Source: Phocoena phocoena (Eukaryota > Chordata > Mammalia > Artiodactyla > Phocoenidae). Taken from it: DNA of 64,000 nt. Under the pieces are notes generated by a model. It was not told where the DNA came from and did not search any database. It was given only the letters and a program-made list of their open reading frames with translations. Of the stretch, positions 37,098-48,248 are shown piece after piece. The stretch's first letter is position 1, and every line of letters starts with the position of its first letter. Made by a program: the position numbers and the translations under genes. The stretch is from the NCBI RefSeq assembly GCF_963924675.1, contig NC_089238.1, forward strand, positions 42,426,879 through 42,490,878. The letters run 5' to 3'.

Positions 37098-38292
37098 GTG
37101 TAAACTGTATACAGTAAGATCTAGAAAGGGCTTTTTTCCCCCACTCACACAGACACAGTTATACATTGTTTTTAATGTAAATTCAATTTAACCTGGTTAT
37201 CTCTAATCATTTATTGGCAATGATAATTTATTCTCAGTACTGCCTATAGAAATACAGTATATTTTATGTACATATACAATTAGTCTAGTTATTGATAATT
37301 CAGTTAACTTAGTTTGGCATTTTCATACCACTTACTAAAAAGTTTACATTAAATGACTGATTTAAATATATAGGTGCAATGTTCTGTGTTTATTTTAACT
37401 ATTATAACAGTTAAGTAGCTAATACAATTGACGGGTGCTAAAGTCTCCTGTTTATCCATAAAATGGATACATTGTGGGCAGTGATAATAAAAGCTTTCTT
37501 TTCATTGCCTCTTACTTTACCAGCAGACCACAATTTTGGCCCATCTAGACCAACTCTCAGAACAAAATTATTTGTCATTCCTTATATTTACATTTGTATC
37601 TGAGCTATTAAACAACATAGCTAGCCAGGTCAACAAAGCATCTAATTTCTTTTTTTAATAGATAAATCTTCTTTTAAAATAGCTTGCTTTGTATGAGAAT
37701 TGATGCACTAGAAATATAACTATCCTTGGAACTTATGCTTCAGACAAGATGTTAAACAAGACACTGTATTATTTAATTTGAGCATTTCTCCCTTCCCAGT
37801 TATATGCATCCTGTTAAATGTAAACTAACCATAAGATAAGTAGATTTATTCATTCATTTTAATCTCCCTGTATAATTCAGTACCTCCATAATTGTTGGTG
37901 TTTACAAATCACCAATTAATAAACTCATGTAAGAAAAGTAAACATTTCAAAATGAAAATAATTGTACACTCACTTTATGAAAATCACCACTGTTGTCTTT
38001 GGTTAAAACTAGCAGTGGAAATACAAGTGGCTTACTCTGCAAACTTTGGTGCTGGAAATACATAGGCAAGCTGTTGGGAGATGCTCTAGCTACATTCCTC
38101 CTTTCTTGTTCCCCTTCCCCTCTTCCCCGCTTTAGTGCATACTGTATTTGTATATCCAAAGCATTATACCATACCACAATTCTGTTCAACTCCAGCTTGT
38201 AATATTTCCTTTAAAGGCTCTGTGTTTAACCGTATCACCCTGTTTTGTTCTGTTTTTTTTCCAGAAGTAACTTGCCTGATTTGAAATAGTTT

Positions 38293-38322
38293 GTATTATT
38301 ATTATTATTATTATTATTATTT
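38293..38322. repeat. (ATT)n microsatellite
   Basis: About ten ATT units in the NFAT5 3'UTR. Confidence 0.92.
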
Positions 38323-38338
38323 TAGCTAACGAACCTCA

Positions 38339-38344
<6 letters not shown>

Positions 38345-38387
<43 letters not shown>
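38345..38387. repeat. (CA)n microsatellite
   Basis: About 21 CA units, only 22 bp after the ATT run and 600 bp before the poly-A signal. (CA)n in transcripts can bind hnRNP L; any role here is inference. Confidence 0.95.
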
Positions 38388-38983
38388 CTCAGATGTTTGA
38401 GAGTGGCTTTGGAATCAGACTGTGTCCAATAAAGAACTGTCCTGCATGGAAGTGTTTATGACTTTCATAGCGACAAACTGATTCCAATGATATTGAGCTA
38501 ATTTCCTTTGATCTAATGAATGTATCTGCTCACCTTGTTCCCTTACATTGAATTGATAAGCTCCAAGTATTTATTACTTTTTTTGACAATTTTTACTGTT
38601 CCATTCATTTCTTTTACTTAGTCTTTTAATGAATATACTAGTTATGTTATCAACCTGTTCTCAAGTGGTTTAGCTACCATTCTGCCATTTAATTTTTTTA
38701 TTTAATTTTATTTGCTTGAGCACACTGATCAACCACTGAACTGCCTTCTTCCATTGTCCTGCAATGATGTAAGTAAGGGTTACATTTTTGTGTATATGGC
38801 TTTCTTAGTTGGGATTTCAGAGCACTGACACCAGATATTTTCAGTTTATTCTCTGAGGGAATTTCATTTGCATCTATGTTTTTAGCTATCTGTGATAACT
38901 TGTTAAATATTAAAAAGATATTTTGCTTCTATTGGAACATTTGTATACTTGCAACTATATTTCTGTAAACAGCTGCAGTCAAA

Positions 38984-38989
38984 AATAAA
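38984..38989 (+). terminator. NFAT5 poly-A signal
   Basis: AATAAA in AAAAATAAAACATTGAAAG, followed by a T/G-rich stretch (TTTTCATTTTGTAGTAGTT) suited to CstF binding. It lies where the known 3'UTR length predicts the end; cleavage is expected near 39000-39010. Confidence 0.75.
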
Positions 38990-39448
38990 ACATTGAAAGT
39001 TTTCATTTTGTAGTAGTTAACTGTCTTTTTTCCTCAGATTTTATGAATGAAGTCATATCCGTGAATGTCAGTTTTGAGCGACATGAGTATGTGATTGAAC
39101 TTAAAAAATCAGTAGGATAAGGTATGAAATATAGAAATATTTTTGAATAGTTACATTGTACCAGGAAGTGTACCAAGTGACTTAGTGTAATAGAATTTTT
39201 GTTTGTTTTACTTAGCTTAAATGTTTCATGTTTAGTAAAACAATATATACATATGGTGACAAATCTTGTATTATGGAGGTACTTTTGATGAAAACCACGT
39301 CTCTCCAGGCCTCAGTCCCACATCCAGAGGCAATCTCTTTTTATTTTTCTGTAAGTTATTTCCATATATATATATCAGAATGTGGTACATATATCACTAG
39401 TGGCACCCAAAATGATTTCAGGTGATACATGGGTATACATTATCTTTA

Positions 39449-39500
<52 letters not shown>

Positions 39501-39509
39501 TATATATAT
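39449..39509. repeat. (AT)n microsatellite
   Basis: About 60 bp of alternating AT with one CAC interruption, just downstream of the NFAT5 end. Confidence 0.93.
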
Positions 39510-39939
39510 GGTTTGGATGTACATTAGAAAAATACATAATGTGTCTACTTACTAGACTATGGGAAATGTGAGTCAAAGACAAATACTAAATAAATACTAA
39601 TACAGGTGATACATGAATATCATGTATGTGATATATAAATAAATAACTGAAGCTTCAGAAGCACTGCTTTAAACAGTATGCTTATACCTTCTTATCAAAT
39701 ATAGACAGTGTCTGTTGATTCTGTGAAAGTAACTGAATTTTTTAACACATCCAAATGTTTATATCTAAATGAGTTGTCACTCTAGGAGTCTAAAGTGACA
39801 ACAATGCTGCTATTGTTCTAAATATGTTTAAAAGTTGTCTTTTGGCATTACTGACTGCAGCAGCACTGGAAAGGAGTAATAACCAAATGAATTTAAATAA
39901 GTATAAATATCAAAAGTACTGGGGTCCAAAAGACAGCGT

Positions 39940-40200
39940 ATGTGGGCAAAAGACTGATCCGAAAATGGGACTGCATATGAGTGGCTGCCGGAAAGGCTGA
40001 TGCAATCCTGGGTTACATAATTTAAGTTACAGTGTGCAGAACAAGGGAGATAGCTGTCCTGCTTTACTCCAAGCTGGTAAGAGTCCTGCTCTATTATCTT
40101 GTGAGGAGCAGACAATTCTCAGCAGCCATATAATTAGGCCTGTAAAAGAACCGAACACCATTTATCCCTGCTCAGGACACAGAGGGACTCTAGAAGTATA
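39940..40200. mobile_element. L3/CR1-like LINE relic
   Basis: GATGCAATCCTGGGTTACAT, then CAGAACAAGGGAGATAGCTG and CTGCTTTACTCCAAGCTGGT follow the order of a CR1/L3 consensus segment. Strongly diverged. Confidence 0.45.
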
Positions 40201-40331
40201 AAAGCAGCTATAGTTTCTCGACAGCAACACTTAATGGTCTTTCTCTCAGGAAGACAATTGATTACTACTCTTGTGCTCTATTTCATGTTGTCATTGTCCC
40301 TGCCTGCATAGTATTTAAAGCATAGGCTCTT

Positions 40332-40686
40332 TTTTTTAAAAAATAAATTTATTTACTTATTTATTTACTTTTGGCTGCGTTAGGTCTTCGTTGCTGCGTG
40401 CGGGCTTTCTCTAGTTGCGGTGAGCGGGGGCTACTCTTCGTTGTGGTGCGCAAGCTTCTCATTGTGGTGGCTTCTCTTGTTGCAGAGCATCGGCTCTAGG
40501 CACGCGGGCTCTAGGGCATATGGGCTCAATAGTTGCGGCTTTTGGGCTCTAGAGCTCAGGCCCAGTAGTTGTGGCACACGGCCTTAGTTGTTCCTAGGCA
40601 CGTGGGATCTTCCTGGACCAGGGCTCGAACCCGTGTCCCCTGCATTGGCAGGCAGATTCTTAACCACTGTGCCGCCGGGGAAGTCC
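40332..40686 (-). mobile_element. CHR-type SINE, long form
   Basis: Complete minus-strand element from an A/T-rich tail to CGCCGGGGAAGTCC, flanked by AAAGCATAGGCTCTT on both sides. Confidence 0.94.
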
Positions 40687-40837
40687 AAAAGCATAGGCTC
40701 TTGAGTTTGCCTGCTTGGGTGAAGTTCTGGCTCCTATACCTACTGTTTAACCTCTCCATTCCTCAATTTCTTTATTTATAAAGTGGAAAGAAAAATGAAT
40801 GATCCTCTTAGGGTTGTTATAAGAATTAAGTAAATTA

Positions 40838-41050
40838 GGGCTTCCCTGGTGGTGCGGTGGTTGGGGGTCCGCCTGCCGATGCAGGGGACACGGGTTTGTG
40901 CCCTGGTCCGGGAAGATCCCACATGCCGCGGAGAGGCTAGGCCCGTGAGCCATGGCCGCTGAGCCTGCGCATCCGGAGCCTGTGCTCCGCAACGGGAGAG
41001 GCCACAACAGTGAGAGGCCCGCGTACCGCAAAAAAAAAAAAAAAAAAAAA
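40838..41050 (+). mobile_element. CHR-type SINE, short form, young
   Basis: CpG-rich copy with a pure poly-A tail of over 20 bp and a perfect 17-bp duplication AAGAATTAAGTAAATTA (40821-40837, 41051-41067). Confidence 0.96.
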
Positions 41051-41229
41051 AAGAATTAAGTAAATTAATCAGTGTAAAACTACTTAGTTCCTGGCACACA
41101 GGAGCTAAGTGCCTAATAAGTGTACCAGTCCTGTTGCTACTTTGCTCTTCTGCCTCTGGTGCACTGGATCCATATCCTTTTGCTTTTTCAAATACATGCT
41201 CCTGTTCCTTTAATTATCCTCTTTCTTTT

Positions 41230-41346
41230 TTTAATTTTTAATTTAATTTTTATTTTATATTGGATTATAGTTGATTTTATGTTATGTTAGTTTCAGGTGT
41301 ACAGCAAAGTGATTCAAAGTGATTCAATTATACATATACATATATA
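41230..41346 (-). mobile_element. L1 3' end fragment
   Basis: Poly-T rich start, then TTAGTTTCAGGTGTACAGCA and AAAGTGATTCA (duplicated), the reverse of an L1 tail. Flanked by AATTATCCTCTTTCT / AATTGTCCTCTTTCT. Confidence 0.8.
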
Positions 41347-41479
41347 ATTGTCCTCTTTCTCCAGCATCAAAACCTTTCTCTCTGAGTCATACCCACTGGT
41401 ATATAAATTTTCTGTAATGTCCCTCATCTCTTAAAAATATCAAACAATTTTCTTTGACCACACATCCCCACATCCCCCA

Positions 41480-42840
41480 TACATACTATTTCCACTTTCT
41501 CTTATTCATCCTCTTGAACCCATTCCAGTCAGGTTTTATCACCCTGCTCTACTGAAATAGCTCATCAGCATCACCAATGGCCACCCAAAAGTCAATTCTG
41601 AAGGCTGTTTCACTCGGTTTATCAACAGTATATGACACGCTTTGAAACACTTTCTTCACTTGGCTTTCAGGACACCGCACTCATCTCTCCTGCTTCACTG
41701 GCCTTTTCCATTCTCGTCTTCTTGACCTCCTAACATTGGAGAACCCTAGAAGTCAATCATCAGATCTCTTCTCTATCATAACTCAATTTTTAGGTGCGCT
41801 CATCCAGTCAGATTGCTTTATAGACTATGTGTTGAAAATTTCCAAATTTATATCTCCAGCCATAACTTCTTTAACTCCAGGTTCCTATTATCGAACTATC
41901 TACTTGACAGTCTTAACAGGCATCTCAGAAATAACATGTCTGAAGTGAAATTTTGATTCTCCCCTTCCCACTCCCAACTTCTGCCGCCAATACTCTTTCC
42001 AGATTCTTCCCCATCTAAGCAAATAGAATTTCCATTCTTCTAATTGTTTAAGCCAAAATACCTTTGAGGGTTGGTTGGTTTGTTTTTTGACCTTGATCCA
42101 ATCCATCATCAAATCCTGTTACTCTGTCCTTTGAAATACTTCCAGAATCCAACCACTTCTCAATACATCTATTGCTGTCACTTTGATCCAAAGCATTTGT
42201 TGCCTAGATTGTCATAACAGCTTCCCAGCAGTTCTCCCTGCTTCTATCATTGCCCCTTATACTTGATTCTTCACATACCAGCCAGATTTAAATGTAAGTC
42301 ATATGTTACACCTCTGCTCAAAACCCTCTAGTGACTTCCTATCTCTACATTTCACAATGCTTGTAATGCCCTTTGTGGTCTGATTCCAGCTTTGTGTCTG
42401 ACCTATCCCTCTCTTGCTTTCGGTGCTTTAGTCACACTAACTTCCTTGCTCTCCCTAAAACATACTGATCATGCTGCTGCCTCGTGGGTTTGCACTCACA
42501 TCACTCCTGGCATGCTCTTCCTTCAGGGACCTACATGTATCATTCTATCACTTTATCAGGGCTTTGCCCAAATATAACCTTATAGGAGAGATCTTTCTTG
42601 ATCACCCTGTATAAAACTCGTATCCCATCTCTAACCCTCTTACCCTGCTCTTCCTTCCTAGCATTTATCACCACCTGACTGACATTTGTTCTCCTCTCAT
42701 TCTTTACTAGAATGCAAACTTCATGAGGCTAGGTTTTTTGTCTGCCGTATTCCCAGTGCCTCTAGAAGAATGCCTGGCCCATTGATTAGATAAATCAGAA
42801 TAAATCAGGGAAATCAGAATAAATATTGCTCCTTGGCATT
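41480..42840 (+). mobile_element. LINE-2 relic (about 1.3 kb)
   Basis: Ordered L2 landmarks: ACTGAAATAGCTCATCAGCA, GAAACACTTTCTTCACTTGG, ATTTATATCTCCAGCCATAA, CAGCTTCCCAGCAGTTCTCC, CTGCTCAAAACCCTCTAGTG, GCCTGGCCCATTGATTAGAT. Covers the end of the reverse-transcriptase frame and the 3'UTR, with many stops. Confidence 0.85.
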
Positions 42841-42849
42841 TGTTTATTG

Positions 42850-44231
42850 CATTCTGTGTTTTTCTTGATTTATATACCACTCTCTTTCCTGGATCTCCTT
42901 TAATGTCCTCTAAATTCCCTGAGAGAATCTTAGTAGGTTCCCTTGCCATTCAGAATGAAGCAGCCCTATTGGGCAAGCTCTCAAGCCAAGTCACCATATA
43001 GGCTTCTGGCCACAATTTATCACTGAATCCTCTGATTGCTTCTTGCCCAGTAGATTCCACTTTTGCCTGAATGCCTCTGTCACTAGCTTCTCTGAAACCA
43101 GTGAGTGTGGGTCTGTTTTGTAGAAATGGATTTTATTTATTTCATTTGGAACTTTTAGAAATTTACATAAAACTGCAGTGAAGATGAAGGCAACAGTAAA
43201 TATTTTCATATGTTTTCAAACTGAAGCACCCAGCCATCTGCCATTGTGGATATTGTGGAAAGAATACCCAGTGCCTGCTGGCATCTGGCACATGAGGTTC
43301 TCCAGCCTGACGCCATCATTTCCTTGGCAGGTAAGAGGCTGTTGCCAGTTTCATGCAACCTTGCTTTGCATCATTTTCTCATGTTTTCTTTCTATGCACC
43401 ACAAGAGGGCGTTCTTTCATCATTTTCTACTTAGGTTATACCAACAGCGAGTAGAGGTGCACCTCAATCATTTAAATACGAAGTTAGAATGTTACGCCAA
43501 AATTGTTCACCAAAGTTAATGAAACTCTAGGCTCACAATTTTGTCCCTAAATTCATGAAACCAAAACACATCCTTAAAGGGCAAGTCATCAGTTTATCAA
43601 TGATACAGGAAAAACTTCCAGAAGGTTAGTTACATGGATCTGAAATAAAGTACTGTTTGTGGCAAGCTGTTTTTAGATACTGGGAGTACTGTTTGCTTTC
43701 GTGAATTCATTCATTGTAGCAGATGTAGTGTTTAGAGGTGTTGGTTTATTTGCAGACATTAAATTAGAAGATTGAAGTAAAGAGGTTTTTTTTAGCTTTT
43801 CATTTCAAGGTGTCTGTGTGCACTGTATAGAAACAACAAAAGCTGAAGGAGAATGACACTCGTATTAGGCATAATAGTCATTGTGTAGTAATTAAAGCCA
43901 ATATATCTCACAAACAAGCAGAGAGTAGTAATTACTAAACAAGTCCCTTAGGTCAGACAGATTTCGTCATTTCTTTCTCTGAGCAATTCCCTTCTGCCAT
44001 AAACCACAGAGAGGTAATTAAAAGAAAAATAGATCATTGAGGAGTTGGATGCTCTCTAGCCAGATTTATTCCTAAAAATGTATCTCTAAAGAGAGGAATT
44101 AAATTGTGTAGAGGACCTTAAAGAATACTGTCTGGGATCTTTCTACACCCTTCTCTCCGGCTTTACGTCCTAAGCCTGAGAGGCCTTTTGAGCCTAATCA
44201 GATTTTGCCATGATAGCAGTTGGTTACATTT
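42850..44231. other. Unassigned intergenic sequence
   Basis: About 1.4 kb without recognised repeats or genes. An open frame at 43178-43519 has no recognised similarity. If NQO1 had a long 3'UTR it could reach into this segment on the minus strand, but no clear poly-A signal with supporting context was identified. Confidence 0.5.
43399..43412 (+). promoter_or_regulatory. Possible CTCF-like site
   Basis: CCACAAGAGGGCGT matches the CTCF core CCASYAGRKGGCRS at 12 of 14 positions. It lies between two convergent genes. Motif only; there is no binding evidence. Confidence 0.25.
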
Positions 44232-44558
44232 GGGATTTCCCTGGTGGCATAGTGGCTAAGAATCCGCCTGCCAGTGCAGGGGACGCGGGTTCAAGCCTTG
44301 GTCCGGGAAGATCCCACGTGCTGCGGAGCAACTAAGCCCGTGTGCCACTACTAAGCCTGCGCTCTAGAGCCCACGTGCCACAACTACTGAAGCCCATGCG
44401 CCTAGGGCCTGTGCTGCACAAGAGAAGCCACTACATGAGAAGCCCGTGCACCGCAACGAAGAATAGCCCCCACTCGCTGCAACTAGAGAAAGCCCACATG
44501 CAGCAATGAAGACCCAACGCAGCCATAAATAAATAAATTAATAATTTAAAAAAAAAGA
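44232..44558 (+). mobile_element. CHR-type SINE, long form
   Basis: Plus-strand copy ending GCAGCCATAAATAAATAAAT and an A tail, with an approximate duplication TTGGTTACATTT / TCGGTTATGTTT. It lies about 170 bp beyond the NQO1 terminal stop. Confidence 0.9.
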
Positions 44559-44728
44559 ATCGGTTATGTTTAACAAAACTATACAAAAATATATGAATAT
44601 AGTCTGTTCTATCCATTCCTTGTGGCAAAAGAAAAACACAAATCTTAAAAACTAAAGCAAGTCAAGGAACCCCAAGAAAGAAGTCTAGATTTGGCTATAT
44701 TTTAGAAGGAAATCAAGTCTTGTGAATC

Positions 44729-45034
44729 TTATTTTCTGGCTTTGATCTGGTTGTCCGTTGGTATGGACTTGCCCGAGTGATGGCCCACTGAAAGGCCAAA
44801 TTTCTTATTTTACTGTTCATCCTGTACCTCCTTGTTCATTAAGAATCCTGCCTAGAAGTTTAGGTCAAAGAGGCTACTTGGAGCAAAATACAGTGGCATC
44901 TCATCCCAAATATTCTCCAGGCGTTTCTTCCATCCTTCCAGGATCTGAATTCGGACATCCTCGGGAGTGTGCCCAATGCTATATGTCAGTTGAGGTTCCA
45001 AGACTTGGAAGCCACAGAAATGCAGAGTGCCACT
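44729..45034 (-). pseudogene. NQO1: NQO1 exon 6 with two premature stops
   Basis: Acceptor TGTATCCCCAG, then [20 protein letters not shown] and, after GHTPEDVR, the block [19 protein letters not shown] through to SLFDLNF. There TAG (44854-44852) replaces the usual Gln codon. The frame resumes AGFLMNKEVQDEQ, then TAA (44812-44810) where Lys is expected. It then continues NKKFGLSVGHHSGKSIPTDN and QIKARK to the normal TAA (44731-44729). The first stop would remove 41 C-terminal residues, the region contributing to the NQO1 active-site entrance and stability. Length and frame are otherwise normal. Confidence 0.93.
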
Positions 45035-45481
45035 CTGGGGATACACAAAGCACAGAGGTGAGTTACAGATCAAACCCCACAGACCTTGTACCATATACAA
45101 ACAACAAAAGTTAATCTGGGTTTCCCAACAGGTCACTCTGATGTGGAGGCCTGAGGCACCCTGGAAAATTAGTTCATAGCTCCACCCTCTCACCTTGTGC
45201 TTTCTGTACCTAGTTGTTACCTATTTTAGCCTATTCAGCTGTGCTCTTCTTTGAATGAAGAAAACCTTGAAACTGTGCCAGCCTGGCATTCTCTGCCAAA
45301 AGTGCCCAAAGTTCTATTACCTAAGGGTGAGTTTCAGCTTCTTGGCAACTGACCCTTGCCAAGGCATGCACATGTGCATTTCTCTGCCTCCCCACATTAC
45401 TAGACAAGTCTTAATAAATTATTCTTACCATTTATTCTCCAATGTTAATATTAATTCCCTAATCCTATAGGTGGCCCTTTT

Positions 45482-45644
45482 TAAAAATATTTATTTATTT
45501 GGTTTCGCTGGGTCTTAGTTGCAGCAGGCGGGCTCCTTAGTTGCGGCATGCGTGTGGGATCTAGTTCCCTGACCAGAGATCGAACCCAGGCCCCCTGCAT
45601 TGGGAGCGTGGAGTCTTAACCAATGCACCACCAGGGAAGTCCCT
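45482..45644 (-). mobile_element. CHR-1-like SINE
   Basis: Minus-strand copy between a TTTATTTATTT tail and the inverted head CACCAGGGAAGTCC, within the segment that may hold one NQO1 inversion end. Confidence 0.88.
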
Positions 45645-45829
45645 CCAAGAACAACTTGAGAGAGTAAACTTTTAATACCTGGCAAACCAACCAATTCTTT
45701 TTCAGCCCTGACTGTAGAACATTCACAAGGGACCAAATCTACTTGCCTGAACAACCTGCACATTTATCCTAAAAGCTGCAGATCTGGCTGGCCCCTCACA
45801 ATTGGAGCATCATAAGTGTGAGAATGTGA

Positions 45830-45940
45830 GAAGCTACTAGAGATACCCCAAGCCCCTCTTTTTACTGATGAGGCAAATTACTGGCAGATTCAGGATGAGA
45901 ATACAGGTCTCATTCTCAGTCGTGTCCTAAAACTCCACTT
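45830..45940. repeat. MIR-like relic
   Basis: TACTGATGAGGCAAATTACT, GATTCAGGATGAGAATACAG and CCTAAAACTCCACTTCC match MIR 3' landmarks loosely. Confidence 0.4.
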
Positions 45941-46596
45941 CCTTATCCCCTTTCCTGTAGGTCAACCACCCTTCAAAGAGAGACCTATCAAGTCTTAAAA
46001 ATTCTTTCTCTGTCCTAGTTTTGTTTTTTAACCTCTGGGCATGTTCCTGTTGTTACTGCCTTTAAGTGAGTCAAGAAGAAGAAGAAATACTGGTATGTCC
46101 TTGCTTAGCTTTTACCAGGACAAGGCCCAATAGGTCTTTCTCATGGCAATTCCCTGATGAACTTAAGTCACACAGATCATTTGTTTGCATATGTGAGTGG
46201 TTCTGTTTATTCTAAATGATAGGATTTTAAATCCGTGAGCACAAGGTACAGGTTTCATATTTTTGAAACCACACCCACAAAAGCAAGCTCTTGGGAAAAT
46301 ACTGATTTAGGCAACACACACTGAAGCCAACTTTGCCTGCAATCCTTGCTGTTCAGACTTGGCTGCCAAACGTGATTTCATAGAAGCAAATCTTATTGCA
46401 TGTGTTTCTTCACACCCACCCAGTATTTGTATTTTTAGGCAGAAACAGGAGTGTCAAGTTGACTGACCAAGGACAATAATTTTCTTTTCTTTAAAATTTT
46501 CTTTCCTTGAATGTGCTAACTCCTCCAGAAGGGATGACAGGTCCTGAAGAAAGTTCACCCCTCGGTGACATCATGGGCAGCAGCAAAGCACCCTAA

Positions 46597-46764
<168 letters not shown>

Positions 46765-46959
46765 GTAGGTTGATGGTTCTGCTTTTTCTAACACCTGGAT
46801 TCTAGGTAGATTCTGTCCTGAGGCAGAGTTTTGAGCACAATTAGATACCAAAATCAGGCTCCAGGTCCCTTAGGGAGAGATGCATGTCTCTCCCAAAATT
46901 TTTAATAGATATTTTCATAGATATTTTGACATGATGTTCAGGATTTTCTTTAAAATACT

Positions 46960-47075
46960 CCAGGAAAAAACAGGAATGAGGGGATACTGAGAGTTAAAGC
47001 TGGGTGGTGGATGCATCATTATACTATTTTCTATTCTTTATGTATGTTTGAAATTGTCCATAATAAAAAAGTCAG
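46960..47075 (+). mobile_element. Old L1 3' end (L1M-type)
   Basis: GGAATGAGGGGATACTGAGA, GGTGGTGGATGCATCATTAT and ATTGTCCATAATAAAAAAGT match the end of old mammalian L1s. It lies in NQO1 intron 4. Confidence 0.55.
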
Positions 47076-47476
47076 TCTGTCTTCATTTTGCAGACACCCA
47101 AAACTATACAAGAAACATTTTTAGAGCTCCTGGATTACAAGCCTAGATACATGCCTAGCAGTGTGCGGAGATAGATAAAAAACAAGAAATGACTCCACCT
47201 AGGCACCAGCAGTCAGCACTGATTTTGTGTTACCATGACAACCTTCACCTGATTTGCCACATCCAGGAGTATGGAATCCTGGGCCTGCCCCTCTGTGTAC
47301 CATCTTCCAGGCTGGTACTTCTGCAGAGTCAATACTATGAGGCTCAGAGGAGCCAATGTGTGAAGTAACATAAACAACAGATGGGAGGGGGGACCCTTGT
47401 GTTCTTTCCCCTGGGGCTGTTTCATTAACTTCCTGTCACCAAGGAGATGTGGAAGGTAATGACTTTTCTTTTACAG

Positions 47477-47578
47477 AATAAGAAGGCAGTGCTTTCCATC
47501 TCCACTGGTGGCAGTGGCTCCATGTACTCTCTGCAGTGTATCCACGGGGACATGAATATCATTCTCTGCCCAATTCAG
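47477..47578 (+). pseudogene. NQO1: NQO1 exon 5, inverted
   Basis: After TCTTTTACAG the exon reads [34 protein letters not shown] and ends at donor GTATCT (47579). It is 102 nt with no stop. It keeps the GGSGSMY FAD-binding loop and the catalytic-region HGD. Two unusual cysteines appear, at the usual Gly before IHGD and at the usual Trp of ILWPIQ (human residues from memory). It is in the same inverted orientation as exon 4, 712 bp further along the plus strand. Confidence 0.94.
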
Positions 47579-48007
47579 GTATCTCGTTTTCAGTGACCCT
47601 TCAGGGGGATTAATGAACTTTCTATGGAGTCCAAATCCTCCAGATAGCAGCTCCACAAACTATTTTCAGGATGCTTATGGAGATGGGGGCGGGGGAGAAT
47701 TGCAAACTTGAGTGATTCCACAAGAAATAACTAACTGAAGAAAAAGATTAAACATACTAGGGAAAAAAAGCTCAAGGCTCAAATGTCATCTCTGCCATCA
47801 CAGTCATATTTTCAAAGAGTAATACAGCCAGATTCACGACATCTGTAAATCTGTGTAACACTGCGCCTTTGAAGTAATCACCCTTCTCTACAGAGAATGC
47901 GGTCAAGTGGCTGTTACTTTCCTAAGATTACATAGCTAATTAGGTGCCAGGTCTAGGACAAAAAGAACGCAAGTGTCCCAACACCCCTTTTGATGTCTTA
48001 ACCACAC

Positions 48008-48138
48008 CTGAAAAATCACAAGGTCTGTGGCTTGCAGCTTCTTTTGTTCGGCCACAATATCTGGGCTCAGACAGCCTTCTTTATAAGCTAGAACAGACTC
48101 GGCAGGGTACTGAGAGTTCCCGGGGTCCTCCAGTTTAC
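48008..48138 (-). pseudogene. NQO1: NQO1 exon 3
   Basis: Acceptor CCTCTCTGCAG, then [40 protein letters not shown] and VIFQ, with donor GTGTGG at 48007 (GT kept, rest weak). It is 131 nt and open. It ends in phase 0, as exon 5 does, so a transcript jumping from exon 3 to exon 6 over the inverted pair would stay in frame until the exon 6 TAG. Confidence 0.94.
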
Positions 48139-48248
48139 CTGCAGAGAGGAAAAAGAGAGGCTGATGCCAGAGGGGCCAAGGTGGGGCCAGAGAACCCACA
48201 GGCGAGAAGTTCCACAAAGACCTAATTAAAGGGGAGAGCTGCTCCCAC

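Larger units (their letters stand above)
1527..39008 (+). other. NFAT5: NFAT5 gene, 3' portion (nine coding exons plus 3'UTR exon)
   Basis: Gene-level entry. NFAT5 (TonEBP) is a Rel-homology transcription factor that dimerises around DNA and activates osmolyte transporter, aldose reductase and chaperone genes under hypertonicity; it also acts in immune cells. The nine coding exons here total 3,657 nt, that is 1,218 residues plus stop. The known full-length protein is about 1,530 residues, so roughly 310 N-terminal residues are encoded upstream. Every junction is GT-AG and in phase, with no frameshift or premature stop. The gene is followed by NQO1 in opposite orientation, as in other mammals. 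The gene looks intact and functional. Confidence 0.97.
31144..39008 (+). other. NFAT5: NFAT5 terminal exon (3'UTR, about 7.9 kb)
   Basis: Begins AAATTCCATGAAGAAAATCC after a strong pyrimidine tract and runs to a poly-A signal at 38984-38989. The length fits the very long NFAT5 3'UTR known in mammals. No SINE or L1 lies in it, in contrast to the flanking DNA, consistent with constraint or selection against insertion. It contains microsatellites (34637-34660, 38293-38322, 38345-38387), a GA run near 35384, a MER5A (36906-37097) and two copies of a 115-125 bp sequence. Other AATAAA hexamers (31255, 33880, 34533) could give shorter transcripts. The 3' end is inferred from the signal and length. 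Confidence 0.85.
40300..41130 (+). mobile_element. MIR split by two SINEs
   Basis: MIR pieces at about 40310-40331, 40687-40837 and 41051-41125 read GCATAGGCTCTTGAGTTTGC, ACCTCTCCATTCCTCAATTT, TTAGGGTTGTTATAAGAATT and CCTGGCACACAGGAGCTAAG in consensus order once the SINEs at 40332-40686 (minus) and 40838-41050 (plus) are removed. Confidence 0.75.
39009..44231. other. Intergenic region between NFAT5 and NQO1
   Basis: No gene recognised. Holds an (AT)n run (39449-39509), an L3/CR1-like relic (39940-40200), a MIR split by two SINEs (40300-41130), an L1 tail (41230-41346), an L2 relic (41480-42840) and about 1.4 kb of unassigned sequence with a possible CTCF-like site near 43399. Both genes should end toward this region. 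Confidence 0.7.

Noticed and set aside
43178..43519. Possible small gene or exon between NFAT5 and NQO1
   Set aside because: No recognised similarity and no consistent splice pattern, although a GGCAGGTAAG donor-like word is present.
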